Shown here in pieces: positions 1 through 6,688 of a DNA stretch of 8,455 bases (its first letter is position 1; each line of letters starts with the position of its first letter). Made by a program: the position numbers and the translations under genes. The DNA is from Bacteroidaceae bacterium. GTDB taxonomy: Bacteria > Bacteroidota > Bacteroidia > Bacteroidales > Bacteroidaceae. Where the stretch lies: the NCBI GenBank assembly GCA_016302435.1, contig JAEDNQ010000102.1, positions 1 to 8,455 of the forward strand, given 5' to 3'. Under the pieces are notes generated by a model. That model saw nothing but the letters and a program-made list of their open reading frames with translations, searched no databases and was not told the origin of the DNA.

Positions 1-94
1 TTGGATATAGAGGTGCATTATGATTGCTATGTTTTCACGGTACAGAGAGTATATAGTGGTCAAAATTTCTACATATATCACACCGTATCTTATA

Positions 95-135
95 GAATCC
101 ACGCTTGAACTCTTAGAAAGTACAGGTGTGGATTT
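95..135 (+). other. Stem-loop, 12-13 bp, wobble pairs favour plus-strand RNA
   Basis: Bases 96-107 (AATCCACGCTTG) pair with 123-134 (CAGGTGTGGATT) around a 15-base loop. Ten pairs are Watson-Crick; the other two (103 with 127, 105 with 125) are G-U in plus-strand RNA but would be A-C mismatches in minus-strand RNA. A further G-U pair (95 with 135) is possible. No T run follows, so it does not look like an intrinsic terminator. Its role is unknown; it could be the end of a structured RNA or a leftover of a transcript entering from the left. Confidence 0.4.
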
Positions 136-148
136 ATGCACACATGTC

Positions 149-170
149 CAATATCTGTGCACGAATATTG
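149..170. promoter_or_regulatory. 22-bp imperfect palindrome, operator-like
   Basis: Arms CAATAT (149-154) and ATATTG (165-170) flank a symmetric centre GTGCAC (157-162). Only two of the eleven symmetric pairs fail. This size and symmetry is typical of sites bound by dimeric helix-turn-helix regulators, but no regulator is encoded in the window and the nearest recognisable promoter is about 160 bases to the right, so function is inference only. Confidence 0.3.
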
Positions 171-240
171 TCCTGTGCAGTTCTGCTAACTGCTCCAATA
201 AAAGTGCCGATGATGAGGTGCTGTGTGGAGTTAATTTCCC

Positions 241-290
241 AGTATTGTGTGCTATTGTGCGCTATTGTGCGTTATCGTGCGTTATTGTGT
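241..290. repeat. Five tandem copies of a 10-bp unit
   Basis: Five consecutive decamers fit the consensus GYTATTGTGY: agtattgtgt, gctattgtgc, gctattgtgc, gttatcgtgc, gttattgtgt. Copies two and three are identical. The 10-bp period is close to one DNA helical turn, so each copy would face the same side of the helix. It is not a multiple of three, which argues against this stretch being protein-coding. It may be a short unstable microsatellite or a phased binding array, lying about 40-90 bases before the promoter at 329-360. Confidence 0.75.
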
Positions 291-311
291 ACTACTTTGA
301 AAATCAGCTGA

Positions 312-331
312 AAATAATTGCCGAATTATTT
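312..331. promoter_or_regulatory. Perfect 8-bp AT palindrome overlapping a -33 box
   Basis: AAATAATT (312-319) and AATTATTT (324-331) are exact inverted repeats around the spacer GCCG. The right arm shares its last three bases with the TTTG (-33) element of the rightward promoter at 329-360. A repressor bound here would compete with RNA polymerase, so it is a plausible operator; AT-rich palindromes also arise by chance. Confidence 0.35.
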
Positions 332-360
332 GTACAGAGCGAGAAAATTCCGTAACTTTG
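329..360 (+). promoter_or_regulatory. Rightward Bacteroidetes-type promoter, antisense to dacB
   Basis: TTTG at 329-332 and TAACTTTG at 353-360 are separated by 20 bases, matching the primary-sigma promoter consensus of Bacteroidetes (TTTG, about 19-21 bases, TAnnTTTG). Transcription would begin near 366 and run right. The only gene in that direction is dacB, read the opposite way and ending at 395, so the transcript would be antisense to its 3' end. I see no plus-strand gene downstream: the open frames there mirror dacB codons. Confidence 0.5.
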
Positions 361-394
361 TATCACTTAAAAGAAACAGTAGACACTTGTCTGC

Positions 395-1741
395 TCACTG
401 CGTCAGTATCTGGCAGATGCGGTCTTGGAAGTCGCGCGCGGTCTTGCTGGCGAGGACTCCATTGACGAAGATGGTGAAAGCGAGCTGGTGGCCATTGGAT
501 GCGGTGGCATAGCCACAAAGGGTGATGACACCTTCGAGTGTGCCGGTCTTGGCATGTATGTTGCGGTAGGCTGTGCCGCGCTTCATGCGTGTGTCGAGTG
601 TGCCGTCGACTCCTGCTATGGGCAGGGCGGGATAGAAGGAACTGTAGATGTTGCCGTTGCGGTAGGCGTAGCGGAGCATGGCTACCATGGCGCGCGGCGA
701 GATGTAGTTGTAGAGGGAGACGCCGCTGCCATCTGCCACTTCGACATAGGTGGTGGAGACACCAGCCTTGCGGAGCACATTCTCCACTTGCCGTGCCCCG
801 TCTTTCCATGAACTGTATTTGTTGGCATTGATGTCGGCCAGCTGGAAGAAGACAGCTTCGGCATGCAGGTTGTCGGAGTTTTTGAGCATGCGCTGCATGA
901 CTTGTTCGATGGTGCGCGAGGTGGTGTGGAAGAGGTTGCCTGTGTGTGGGTAGTCGCGCTGTTCGAAGGCTATGGCCGTCATGGTGGTGTCGGCAGGCAC
1001 GATGTTTATTTCGTCGAGTGTGCGTGAGAGGACGTGGAGAAGATGGTCCGTGGGGTGGAAAAGTGGGTCTTTGGAGTATTTCTCGAAGGATGGGTACATC
1101 TTGCCTCTCTCCAGCATGAGGGCGCAGAGGTAGGGCTCGTATTTGCTTGGCACGTCGTCCCAGCACCATCCGTTGCCATAGAGGTCTCGGCTCTTCATGG
1201 TGGCGTCACCGTAGAGTTTGCCGTCTATGCGTCTTATGCCGAGGTCGCGTATGTCATAGGCAAGTTTGCGCAGGTCGGAGTAGGAGAACATGGGGTCGAA
1301 GTCGCCTACGACGTATATGTCGCCGTGGAGTGTGCTGTCGGGCGATATGAGTCCTGTGTAGTAGGCGTTGGTCCTTATCTCGTGTCGGGCTCCGAGGGAG
1401 CTGAGTGCGGCTATGGCTGTGACGACCTTCTGTGTGGAGGCTGGGCGCATGACTTTGTGTCCGTTGTAGTCCCAGAGGAGGCTGTCGGCGGTGAGGTCCC
1501 AGACGGTTATGCCTGTATTGAAGTATGCGTCATCGGCTTCGAGGGCTATGGCATTGAGCGACTGCTTGGTTCGCTGGTCCCATGGTGTCTCGTCTGCCTC
1601 CTGTGCCTGAAGGGTGAGGGACATGGAGAGGAGGAGGATGGAGAGGGTGAGTGGCATGGAGAGGCGAAGGGCCGGGAGGGTCAGTCGTTGCAGTCGTCGA
1701 GTGCTTGTTTTTCTTTTTGTGTGCGTCGTTGGGCTATACAT
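395..1741 (-). CDS. dacB: D-alanyl-D-alanine carboxypeptidase/endopeptidase, PBP4 (DacB) type, peptidase family S13
   Basis: A periplasmic serine peptidase that removes the terminal D-Ala from peptidoglycan stem peptides and cuts D-Ala-meso-DAP cross-bridges. All three penicillin-binding motifs are present: SxxK at 102-105 (S-T-Q-K, Ser102 nucleophile), SxN at 289-291 (S-D-N) and KTG at 398-400. The ~185 residues between the first two fit the large insertion typical of S13, and 448 residues is a normal length. An export signal ends near LQA|QEAD (Ala46-Gln47). The start is uncertain. This ATG overlaps the upstream gene by 61 bases but supplies the basic n-region (KRKTSTRR) and continues the gene's C-ending codon use. 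Met29 (start at 1657) avoids the overlap but leaves a signal peptide with no Lys or Arg. It is the last gene of the probable nadB operon. Confidence 0.93.
   Translation of the reverse strand: MYSPTTHTKRKTSTRRLQRLTLPALRLSMPLTLSILLLSMSLTLQAQEADETPWDQRTKQSLNAIALEADDAYFNTGITVWDLTADSLLWDYNGHKVMRPASTQKVVTAIAALSSLGARHEIRTNAYYTGLISPDSTLHGDIYVVGDFDPMFSYSDLRKLAYDIRDLGIRRIDGKLYGDATMKSRDLYGNGWCWDDVPSKYEPYLCALMLERGKMYPSFEKYSKDPLFHPTDHLLHVLSRTLDEINIVPADTTMTAIAFEQRDYPHTGNLFHTTSRTIEQVMQRMLKNSDNLHAEAVFFQLADINANKYSSWKDGARQVENVLRKAGVSTTYVEVADGSGVSLYNYISPRAMVAMLRYAYRNGNIYSSFYPALPIAGVDGTLDTRMKRGTAYRNIHAKTGTLEGVITLCGYATASNGHQLAFTIFVNGVLASKTARDFQDRICQILTQ
1611..1663 (-). repeat. 33-bp internal duplication in the dacB signal peptide
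   Basis: A 20-base block at 1611-1630 recurs at 1644-1663 with 18 of 20 bases identical, a period of 33 bases or 11 codons. In the protein this gives LSMPLTL followed eleven residues later by LSMSLTL, so the hydrophobic core of the signal peptide is made of two related halves. It also creates two in-frame internal Met codons (29 and 40), which complicates calling the start. Confidence 0.65.
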
Positions 1742-2130
1742 TTGATAAAGTCTTCTTCGTTTTTAGGCATTACGCAGTGTTCCGTGCCGTCTGTCATCAC
1801 GATGATGAGATATGTGATGAGTGGTTTGCCAAGGAGGCGAAGGCGGTTGATGCGGTCGATGCGGTCGATGGAGAGGATGTCGACTGTCTTGTCTTTGGCA
1901 AAGCGGCCTTCGTGGATGAGGAGCAGGGTGTCGGTGGTGACGGTGTAGTGGGTGTTGATGATTTTCTCCACGAGCACTACCATCAGCACCAGGACGATGC
2001 CAAGCACCATGCCAATCCATTGGCGTGCGAGGAGTTCTGTGTGCCAAGTGAAATAAAGAGCTACTGACAGCAGGGCTGCCAGTAGCGTGTAATGTCTCAG
2101 TGATATCTTAGCATGAAATTGTCTGTTCAT
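1681..2130 (-). CDS. Small two-helix membrane protein with a bacterial PH-like domain
   Basis: A 149-residue protein of unassigned function. Two hydrophobic segments (about residues 13-29 and 37-57) are separated by a short polar turn, and a soluble domain follows to about 140. That domain reads like a bacterial pleckstrin-homology-like fold: a YTVTTDTLLLI strand, a charged turn, an isoleucine-spaced strand (ILSIDRIDRIN) and then LITYLIIVMTDG. The family assignment rests on this pattern, not a database match. Both ends of the helical hairpin are probably cytoplasmic, placing the PH-like domain at the inner face of the membrane. A 9-base near-repeat encodes the DRI-DRI stretch. It starts 27 bases after the M16 peptidase gene ends, and its end overlaps the start used here for dacB, so co-transcription with both is likely. 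Confidence 0.85.
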   Translation of the reverse strand: MNRQFHAKISLRHYTLLAALLSVALYFTWHTELLARQWIGMVLGIVLVLMVVLVEKIINTHYTVTTDTLLLIHEGRFAKDKTVDILSIDRIDRINRLRLLGKPLITYLIIVMTDGTEHCVMPKNEEDFIKCIAQRRTQKEKQALDDCND

Positions 2131-2157
2131 GTCGAGTTGAAGTGGTGTGTGAGTCTG

Positions 2158-4974
2158 TTATTCTGCCTTTGGACTTGTCATGCCGACTTCTATGCGGTTG
2201 CCGCTGCGGAAGATTTTCTTGGCAAGTTTTTGGATATCTGCTACTGTGATGCTCTCGAGCACTTTGTTGTAGTCTGTGACGTTGTCGTGTCCTGTCTTGC
2301 TGTAGTTGATCATCTGTCGTAGCCAGTATCCGTTGTCCTTCAGGCTCTCTTCGTGCTTGCGGGCAAGGTACTCCTTGATTTTCTGGAGGTCGCTGTCTTT
2401 GGGTCCTTCGTTTACCATCTCGTCTATGCCCTTGTAGATGATTTCTGTCATGCGCTCGCGCTTCTCGGGCGATGTGGGGAGCTGGATGGTGAGTTGTGCT
2501 ATCTTCTCAGGGTAGGACTTGAGGCTTGCGCTTGTAGGCACTCCGTAGGCTCCGCCTTCATCTTCGCGTACGCTCTCTGTGTACTTGAGGTCCATGAGCT
2601 GGTTGAGCATGGTCACCATGAAGGAGTTCTTGAGGTTGGACTTCATAGGTGTGTGGTATATGAAGATGACGTTGGCGCTTGGTGTCTCAAGCTGCTTCTC
2701 GAAGATGTTGGTGTGCTCGCCCTTTGTCACCTTGAGGTCGGTTGGCTTGGTCTTTTCCTTGCCCTTGAGTGTGGGCAGGGCACCGAGGTACTTGGCCAGG
2801 AGGGGAGCGATGGTGTCTACGTCGAGGTCGCCAATGAGGAAGAACTCGAAGTCGTCTGCATCGGCAAAGCGCTCTTTGTAAATCTGGAGTATGCGGTCAT
2901 AGTCGATGCGGTCGAGGTCTTCTGGCTTTGCTCTGCGGGCTCTGGGGTTGTCGTTGTATACGACTTTGGCTAATGTGTCTTGTAGGGCTGTCATGGGGTC
3001 GAGCTCTTTGTTTTTCAGGCTGACCTTGCTGCGCTGCACGGTGGAGTTGTATGCCTCCATGTCTTTGCGTGGGGCTGTGAAGTGGAGGTAGGTGAGCTGC
3101 ATGAGGGTCTCGAAGTCTTTCTTGGCACATGAGCCTGAGACCATCTCGCCGCTGTCGTTGACTCCTGTGGTGACGCCAGCCTGTATGCCTGCGAGCTTCT
3201 TGTTTATCTCTGTGTTGCTGAACTCGCCCCATCCTCCTACGGCAGCGAGGCTTACGTTGGCTGTCTGGTCGAGTTCCTTGATGTCGTAGAGTGATGTGCC
3301 GCCGTTGCTGTAGGCTTGGAGCATGATGGTGTTGGGGGCGAAGTCTGTCTTCTTGACATGTATGCGCACACCGTTGCTGAGGGTGATGAGGGTGGCTCCG
3401 AACTTGTCTTCTGCCGTCTTCTTGACTGTACCCGGTGTTGGCATCTGGGAGATGAGCGGACGGTTGTCGACTTCATGGACGGGGGCTTCGATGTTTTCTG
3501 CCTCTACTTCTGCCATCCACTTGAGGATGTCTTCTTTTGTTGGCAGAATGTTGCCTTCCTTGTCGTTGGCGAAGGACATGATGACAAGGTTCTTGTCTGG
3601 CATCTGCTTGATGAAGCCGTTGGCCATGTCGACGCTGAACTGTGGCATGTCGAGGAGGCGTGTCACATTGGTGTATGTCCACTCGATGCTCTGCATGGGT
3701 TCGTTGTCGAGGAAGTTGCGCACGCAGTCGTTGACGTACTGGCTGCTCTCTATCTTGTCGCGGTGGAGGTAGAGGTTTTCTATCTGTGACTTATACTCTG
3801 ACTTGAAGCGGTCGAACTCGACTTCTGTGAAGCCGTGGCGCTTGACGCGGAGTATCTCGCGGTAGAGTGCCTTGATGCCCTGCTCGTATTTGTTCTCCTC
3901 GCATGTGACGGCTGCGGAGAAGGCTTCCTTGGTCTTGGACACGAAGAAGTTTTCGTAGCCGAAGCCTGCTCCGAGGAATGGCGGGTTCTCTTTCTGGAGT
4001 ATCTCTGAGATGCGCTCATCGAACATCTTCTCGATGGAGTAGGTGATGAGCGAGGTCATGAGGTAGGCGGCTGTGTTCTTCAGTTCGCGTGGGTAGGCTT
4101 CTGTCTTCCACATGAAGTAGAAGCTGTTGCTGCCCTGCTCTTTGTCTTTGTTGATGGAGACGATGGGCTCATCGTTGTCGGAGACGGGATAGTACTCAAA
4201 CTTTGGTGCGTCGGCTGAGGCAGGCTTGATGTCGGCGAAGAGGGTCTTGATTTTCTGCTCTACGTCGTCGACATTGATGTCTCCCACGATGACGATGCCC
4301 TGGAGGTCGGGGCGATACCAGCTGCGGTAGTAGTTGCGGAGGGTCTCGTAGGGGAAGTTCATCACTATGTCCATGGTGCCTATGGGCAAGCGGTGTCCGT
4401 ACTTGCTGTCGGGATAGACGGCTGGCAGTGCTTTTTCGTACATGCGCATGGTGGCAGTGCTGCGCATGCGCCACTCTTCGTTGATGACGCCACGCTCCTT
4501 GTCTATCTCCTTGTCTTCGAGCAGGAGGTCGTGGCTCCAGTCGTGGAGGATGAGGAGGCAGTTGTCTACGGCGCCTTCAATCTCTACGTTGACGTTGTCT
4601 ATGTTGTAGACTGTCTCGTCGAAGGATGTGTATGCATTGAGGTTTTCGCCGAAGCGGACTCCTATGCCTTCAAGATATGTCTTGAGTTTGTCTCCGGGGA
4701 AATTTTTGGTGCCGTTGAAGCACATGTGCTCAAGGAAGTGGGCAAGGCCTCTCTGGTCATCGTTCTCCTGTATGGAGCCTACTTTCTGGGCTATGTAGAA
4801 GAAGGCTCTTTTTTCTGGCCATTCGTTGTGGCGGATGTAATAGGTCAGTCCGTTGGGCAGGGTGCCCTTGCGCACTGCCTCGTCCATTGGAACGATTTGG
4901 TCTGCCATGTTCTGCGCTACAGTGTTGACTGCTGCTATGGCGAGGAGGAGGAGGGAGATAAGAACTTTTTTCAT
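2158..4974 (-). CDS. Periplasmic M16 (insulinase/pitrilysin family) zinc metallopeptidase, PqqL-like length
   Basis: A 938-residue exported zinc peptidase, likely to degrade unfolded peptides in the periplasm. The signal peptide occupies residues 1-20 (MKKVLISLLLLAIAAVNTVA, then Gln21). The inverted zinc motif HxxEH is H79-F-L-E82-H83, and the third ligand is Glu160, exactly 76 residues after His83 as expected for HxxEHx76E. The next residues (ERGVINEEWR) are typical of the family. The second half has the usual non-catalytic M16 repeats and keeps the conserved Arg/Tyr segment VREDEGGAYG (802-811) that helps hold substrate across the two halves. The length matches the PqqL-type single-chain enzymes seen across Bacteroidetes; the substrate is unknown and I give no symbol. 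It starts 64 bases after nadB ends, with no TAnnTTTG box in the gap, so it is probably read from the nadB promoter. Confidence 0.94.
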   Translation of the reverse strand: MKKVLISLLLLAIAAVNTVAQNMADQIVPMDEAVRKGTLPNGLTYYIRHNEWPEKRAFFYIAQKVGSIQENDDQRGLAHFLEHMCFNGTKNFPGDKLKTYLEGIGVRFGENLNAYTSFDETVYNIDNVNVEIEGAVDNCLLILHDWSHDLLLEDKEIDKERGVINEEWRMRSTATMRMYEKALPAVYPDSKYGHRLPIGTMDIVMNFPYETLRNYYRSWYRPDLQGIVIVGDINVDDVEQKIKTLFADIKPASADAPKFEYYPVSDNDEPIVSINKDKEQGSNSFYFMWKTEAYPRELKNTAAYLMTSLITYSIEKMFDERISEILQKENPPFLGAGFGYENFFVSKTKEAFSAAVTCEENKYEQGIKALYREILRVKRHGFTEVEFDRFKSEYKSQIENLYLHRDKIESSQYVNDCVRNFLDNEPMQSIEWTYTNVTRLLDMPQFSVDMANGFIKQMPDKNLVIMSFANDKEGNILPTKEDILKWMAEVEAENIEAPVHEVDNRPLISQMPTPGTVKKTAEDKFGATLITLSNGVRIHVKKTDFAPNTIMLQAYSNGGTSLYDIKELDQTANVSLAAVGGWGEFSNTEINKKLAGIQAGVTTGVNDSGEMVSGSCAKKDFETLMQLTYLHFTAPRKDMEAYNSTVQRSKVSLKNKELDPMTALQDTLAKVVYNDNPRARRAKPEDLDRIDYDRILQIYKERFADADDFEFFLIGDLDVDTIAPLLAKYLGALPTLKGKEKTKPTDLKVTKGEHTNIFEKQLETPSANVIFIYHTPMKSNLKNSFMVTMLNQLMDLKYTESVREDEGGAYGVPTSASLKSYPEKIAQLTIQLPTSPEKRERMTEIIYKGIDEMVNEGPKDSDLQKIKEYLARKHEESLKDNGYWLRQMINYSKTGHDNVTDYNKVLESITVADIQKLAKKIFRSGNRIEVGMTSPKAE

Positions 4975-5038
4975 TCAGTTGGGTTATTTGTTGTTGTTAG
5001 TGGTGTCGTTTTTTTGTTGCTGGTGGTGGTAATGGGTG

Positions 5039-6643
5039 TCACTTCAAGCTTGGCTTGACGTTGTCGAGGGCGTGCTTTTCGTAGTCGACGGTGTAGTGCA
5101 GTCCTCGGCTTTCCTTGCGCTCCAGGGCTTGGCGTGTGATTAGGTAGCCTACGTTGATCATATTGCGCAGCTCGCAGATGTCTTTGGTTGGCTTGACACG
5201 CTTGAAGAGGTGTTCGGTCTCTTCGTATAGGAGGTCAAGACGCTCCCACGCACGGTGGAGGCGAAGGTCTGAACGTACGATGCCTACATAGGCTGACATG
5301 ATCTGGCCGACTTCCTTCACGTCTTGGGCTATGAGCACTTTCTCCTCGTTGGTCATGGTGCCTTCGTCGTTCCACTCTGGCACTCGGTCGTTGAAGTCAT
5401 ATTGGTCGATGACTTCGAGCGAATGTTTGGCTGCTGCCTCGGCATACACCACGGCTTCGATGAGGGAGTTGCTGGCAAGGCGGTTGCCGCCATGAAGGCC
5501 GGTGCATGAGCACTCGCCTACGGCATAGAGACGCTTGATGCTTGACTGTCCGTCGAGGTCGACCTGTATGCCGCCGCACATGTAGTGGGCACTGGGGGCT
5601 ACGGGGATGTAGTCTTTGGTGATGTCGATGCCTATGGAGAGGCACTTGGCGTAGATGTTGGGGAAGTGGTGCTTGGTCTCTTCTGGGTCTTTGTGGGTGA
5701 CATCGAGGCAGACGTGGTCGAGGGCATGCACTTTCATCTCGTTGTCGATGGCGCGTGCTACGATGTCGCGTGGCGCAAGGCTGAGTCGCTCGTCGTATTT
5801 CTGCATGAACTCCTCGCCGTTGGGCAGGCGGAGGATGCCGCCGTAGCCGCGCATGGCCTCTGTGATGAGGTAGGCTGGGTGGGTCTCAGACGGATTGTAG
5901 AGCACGGTGGGGTGGAACTGCACGAACTCCATGTCTTTGACTTTGCCCTTGGCACGGTAGACCATGGCTATGCCGTCGCCTGTGGCAATGTTTGGATTGG
6001 AGGTGGTGGCGTAGATGGCTCCTGTGCCGCCAGTGGCCATGAGTGTGACCTTGGAGAGATAGGTGTCTATCTTGCCTGTTGTGGGATTGAGGATATAGGC
6101 TCCGTAGCACTCGATGTCGGGTGTGCGGCGTGTCACTCGTATGCCTAAATGGTGCTGTGTGATGATTTCTACGGCAAAGTGGTGCTCGAGGATGTCGATG
6201 TTGGGATGGTTGCGTATGGCACTCATCAACCCTCGCTGTATCTCTGCTCCTGTGTCGTCTGCATGGTGGAGTATGCGGAACTCTGAGTGTCCGCCTTCGC
6301 GGTGAAGGTCGAAGGTGCCGTCTTCTTTCTTGTCGAAGTTGACACCCCACTTGACAAGGTCGCTGATGCAGCGTGGACCATTGGTCACTACTTGTCTTAC
6401 AGCCTCGGGGTCGCTGATCCAGTCGCCTGCTATCATGGTGTCCTCAATGTGCTTGTCAAAATTGTCAACAAGAAGGTTTGTCACAGATGCTATGCCGCCC
6501 TGGGCTTTGGCTGTGTTAGCTTCTTCGAGTGTTGTCTTGCATATTATGGCTATCTTGCCTTTGTTGGCTTCTGCCACCTTGAGGGCATAGCTCATACCGG
6601 CTACTCCTGAACCGATAATGAGAAAATCATATTTCTTGGTCAT
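5039..6643 (-). CDS. nadB: L-aspartate oxidase
   Basis: A cytoplasmic FAD enzyme that oxidises L-aspartate to iminoaspartate, which quinolinate synthase (NadA) condenses with dihydroxyacetone phosphate: the first step of de novo NAD synthesis. The 534 residues carry the dinucleotide fold G11-S-G-V-A-G16, the AQGGIASV segment (Gln48 onward), REGGHSEFRILH (Glu116 onward), EFVQFHP with His244, APRDIVARAID with Arg292, SAHYMCGG with His353, and NRLASNS with Arg388. The last four match the known E. coli NadB substrate residues (His244, Arg290, His351, Arg386) with an offset of 0-2. The NadB-type active-site set and the C-terminal SRGLHYTVDY separate it from succinate dehydrogenase or fumarate reductase subunit A. 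Neither nadA nor nadC is in the window. It leads the probable operon and has its own promoter box. Confidence 0.96.
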   Translation of the reverse strand: MTKKYDFLIIGSGVAGMSYALKVAEANKGKIAIICKTTLEEANTAKAQGGIASVTNLLVDNFDKHIEDTMIAGDWISDPEAVRQVVTNGPRCISDLVKWGVNFDKKEDGTFDLHREGGHSEFRILHHADDTGAEIQRGLMSAIRNHPNIDILEHHFAVEIITQHHLGIRVTRRTPDIECYGAYILNPTTGKIDTYLSKVTLMATGGTGAIYATTSNPNIATGDGIAMVYRAKGKVKDMEFVQFHPTVLYNPSETHPAYLITEAMRGYGGILRLPNGEEFMQKYDERLSLAPRDIVARAIDNEMKVHALDHVCLDVTHKDPEETKHHFPNIYAKCLSIGIDITKDYIPVAPSAHYMCGGIQVDLDGQSSIKRLYAVGECSCTGLHGGNRLASNSLIEAVVYAEAAAKHSLEVIDQYDFNDRVPEWNDEGTMTNEEKVLIAQDVKEVGQIMSAYVGIVRSDLRLHRAWERLDLLYEETEHLFKRVKPTKDICELRNMINVGYLITRQALERKESRGLHYTVDYEKHALDNVKPSLK

Positions 6644-6660
6644 TTGTCATTTGTCATTTT
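6640..6660 (-). repeat. Three 7-bp tandem repeats carrying the nadB start codon and two upstream ATGs
   Basis: On the minus strand the nadB start is preceded by two further ATG triplets at exact 7-base spacing (6657-6655, 6650-6648, then the real start 6643-6641), because CAAATGA is repeated in tandem. The three ATGs are in different frames. The first opens five codons that stop in a TGA overlapping the nadB ATG (ATGA arrangement); the second stops after seven codons. No Shine-Dalgarno sequence is present. The third ATG is chosen because only it opens the enzyme and its N-terminal FAD fold. Confidence 0.7.
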
Positions 6661-6680
6661 GGGAATTGAATATTGACATG

Positions 6681-6688
6681 CAAAGATA
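6681..6688 (-). promoter_or_regulatory. nadB promoter, -7 box TATCTTTG
   Basis: The minus strand reads TATCTTTG, an exact match to the Bacteroidetes -7 consensus TAnnTTTG. Transcription would start near 6674, giving an untranslated leader of about 30 bases before the nadB ATG. No TTTG is present at the -33 position (the bases there read ATCA), so the upstream element is weak and an activator may be involved. This is the only good box seen upstream of the nadB-M16-PH-dacB gene run. Confidence 0.55.

Larger units (their letters stand above)
1..394. other. Structured non-coding region downstream of dacB
   Basis: I see no convincing gene here. The stretch is visibly more AT-rich than the genes to its right and lacks their C-ending codon pattern. 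An open frame runs from an ATG at 20 to a TAA at 353-355, giving a cysteine-rich 111-residue product, but it crosses a 10-bp tandem repeat, whose unit is not a multiple of three, and its stop lies inside a promoter box, so I do not call it. The region holds a stem-loop (95-135), an imperfect palindrome (149-170), five decamer repeats (241-290), an AT-rich palindrome (312-331) and a rightward promoter (329-360). No strong intrinsic terminator for dacB is visible on the minus strand. Confidence 0.6.

Noticed and set aside
20..355. Plus-strand open frame of 111 codons in the gene-free left end
   Set aside because: It is cysteine-rich with no recognisable domain, crosses a 10-bp tandem repeat read in shifting frames, and its TAA stop is part of a promoter box. 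Chance openness in AT-rich DNA is more likely.
1843..1872. 9-bp tandem near-repeat inside the PH-like gene
   Set aside because: It encodes the DRI-DRI spacing expected of the beta strand in this domain, so protein constraint explains it.
1034..1948. Long plus-strand open frame of 304 codons opposite dacB and the PH-like gene
   Set aside because: It mirrors strongly biased C-ending codons of two well-supported genes on the other strand and spans their junction. Its product is low in complexity, rich in Gly, Val and Glu, with no family signature.
4393..5058. Plus-strand open frame of 221 codons opposite the M16 gene start and running into nadB
   Set aside because: Same shadow effect; the minus-strand frame carries exact zinc-ligand spacing and a signal peptide.
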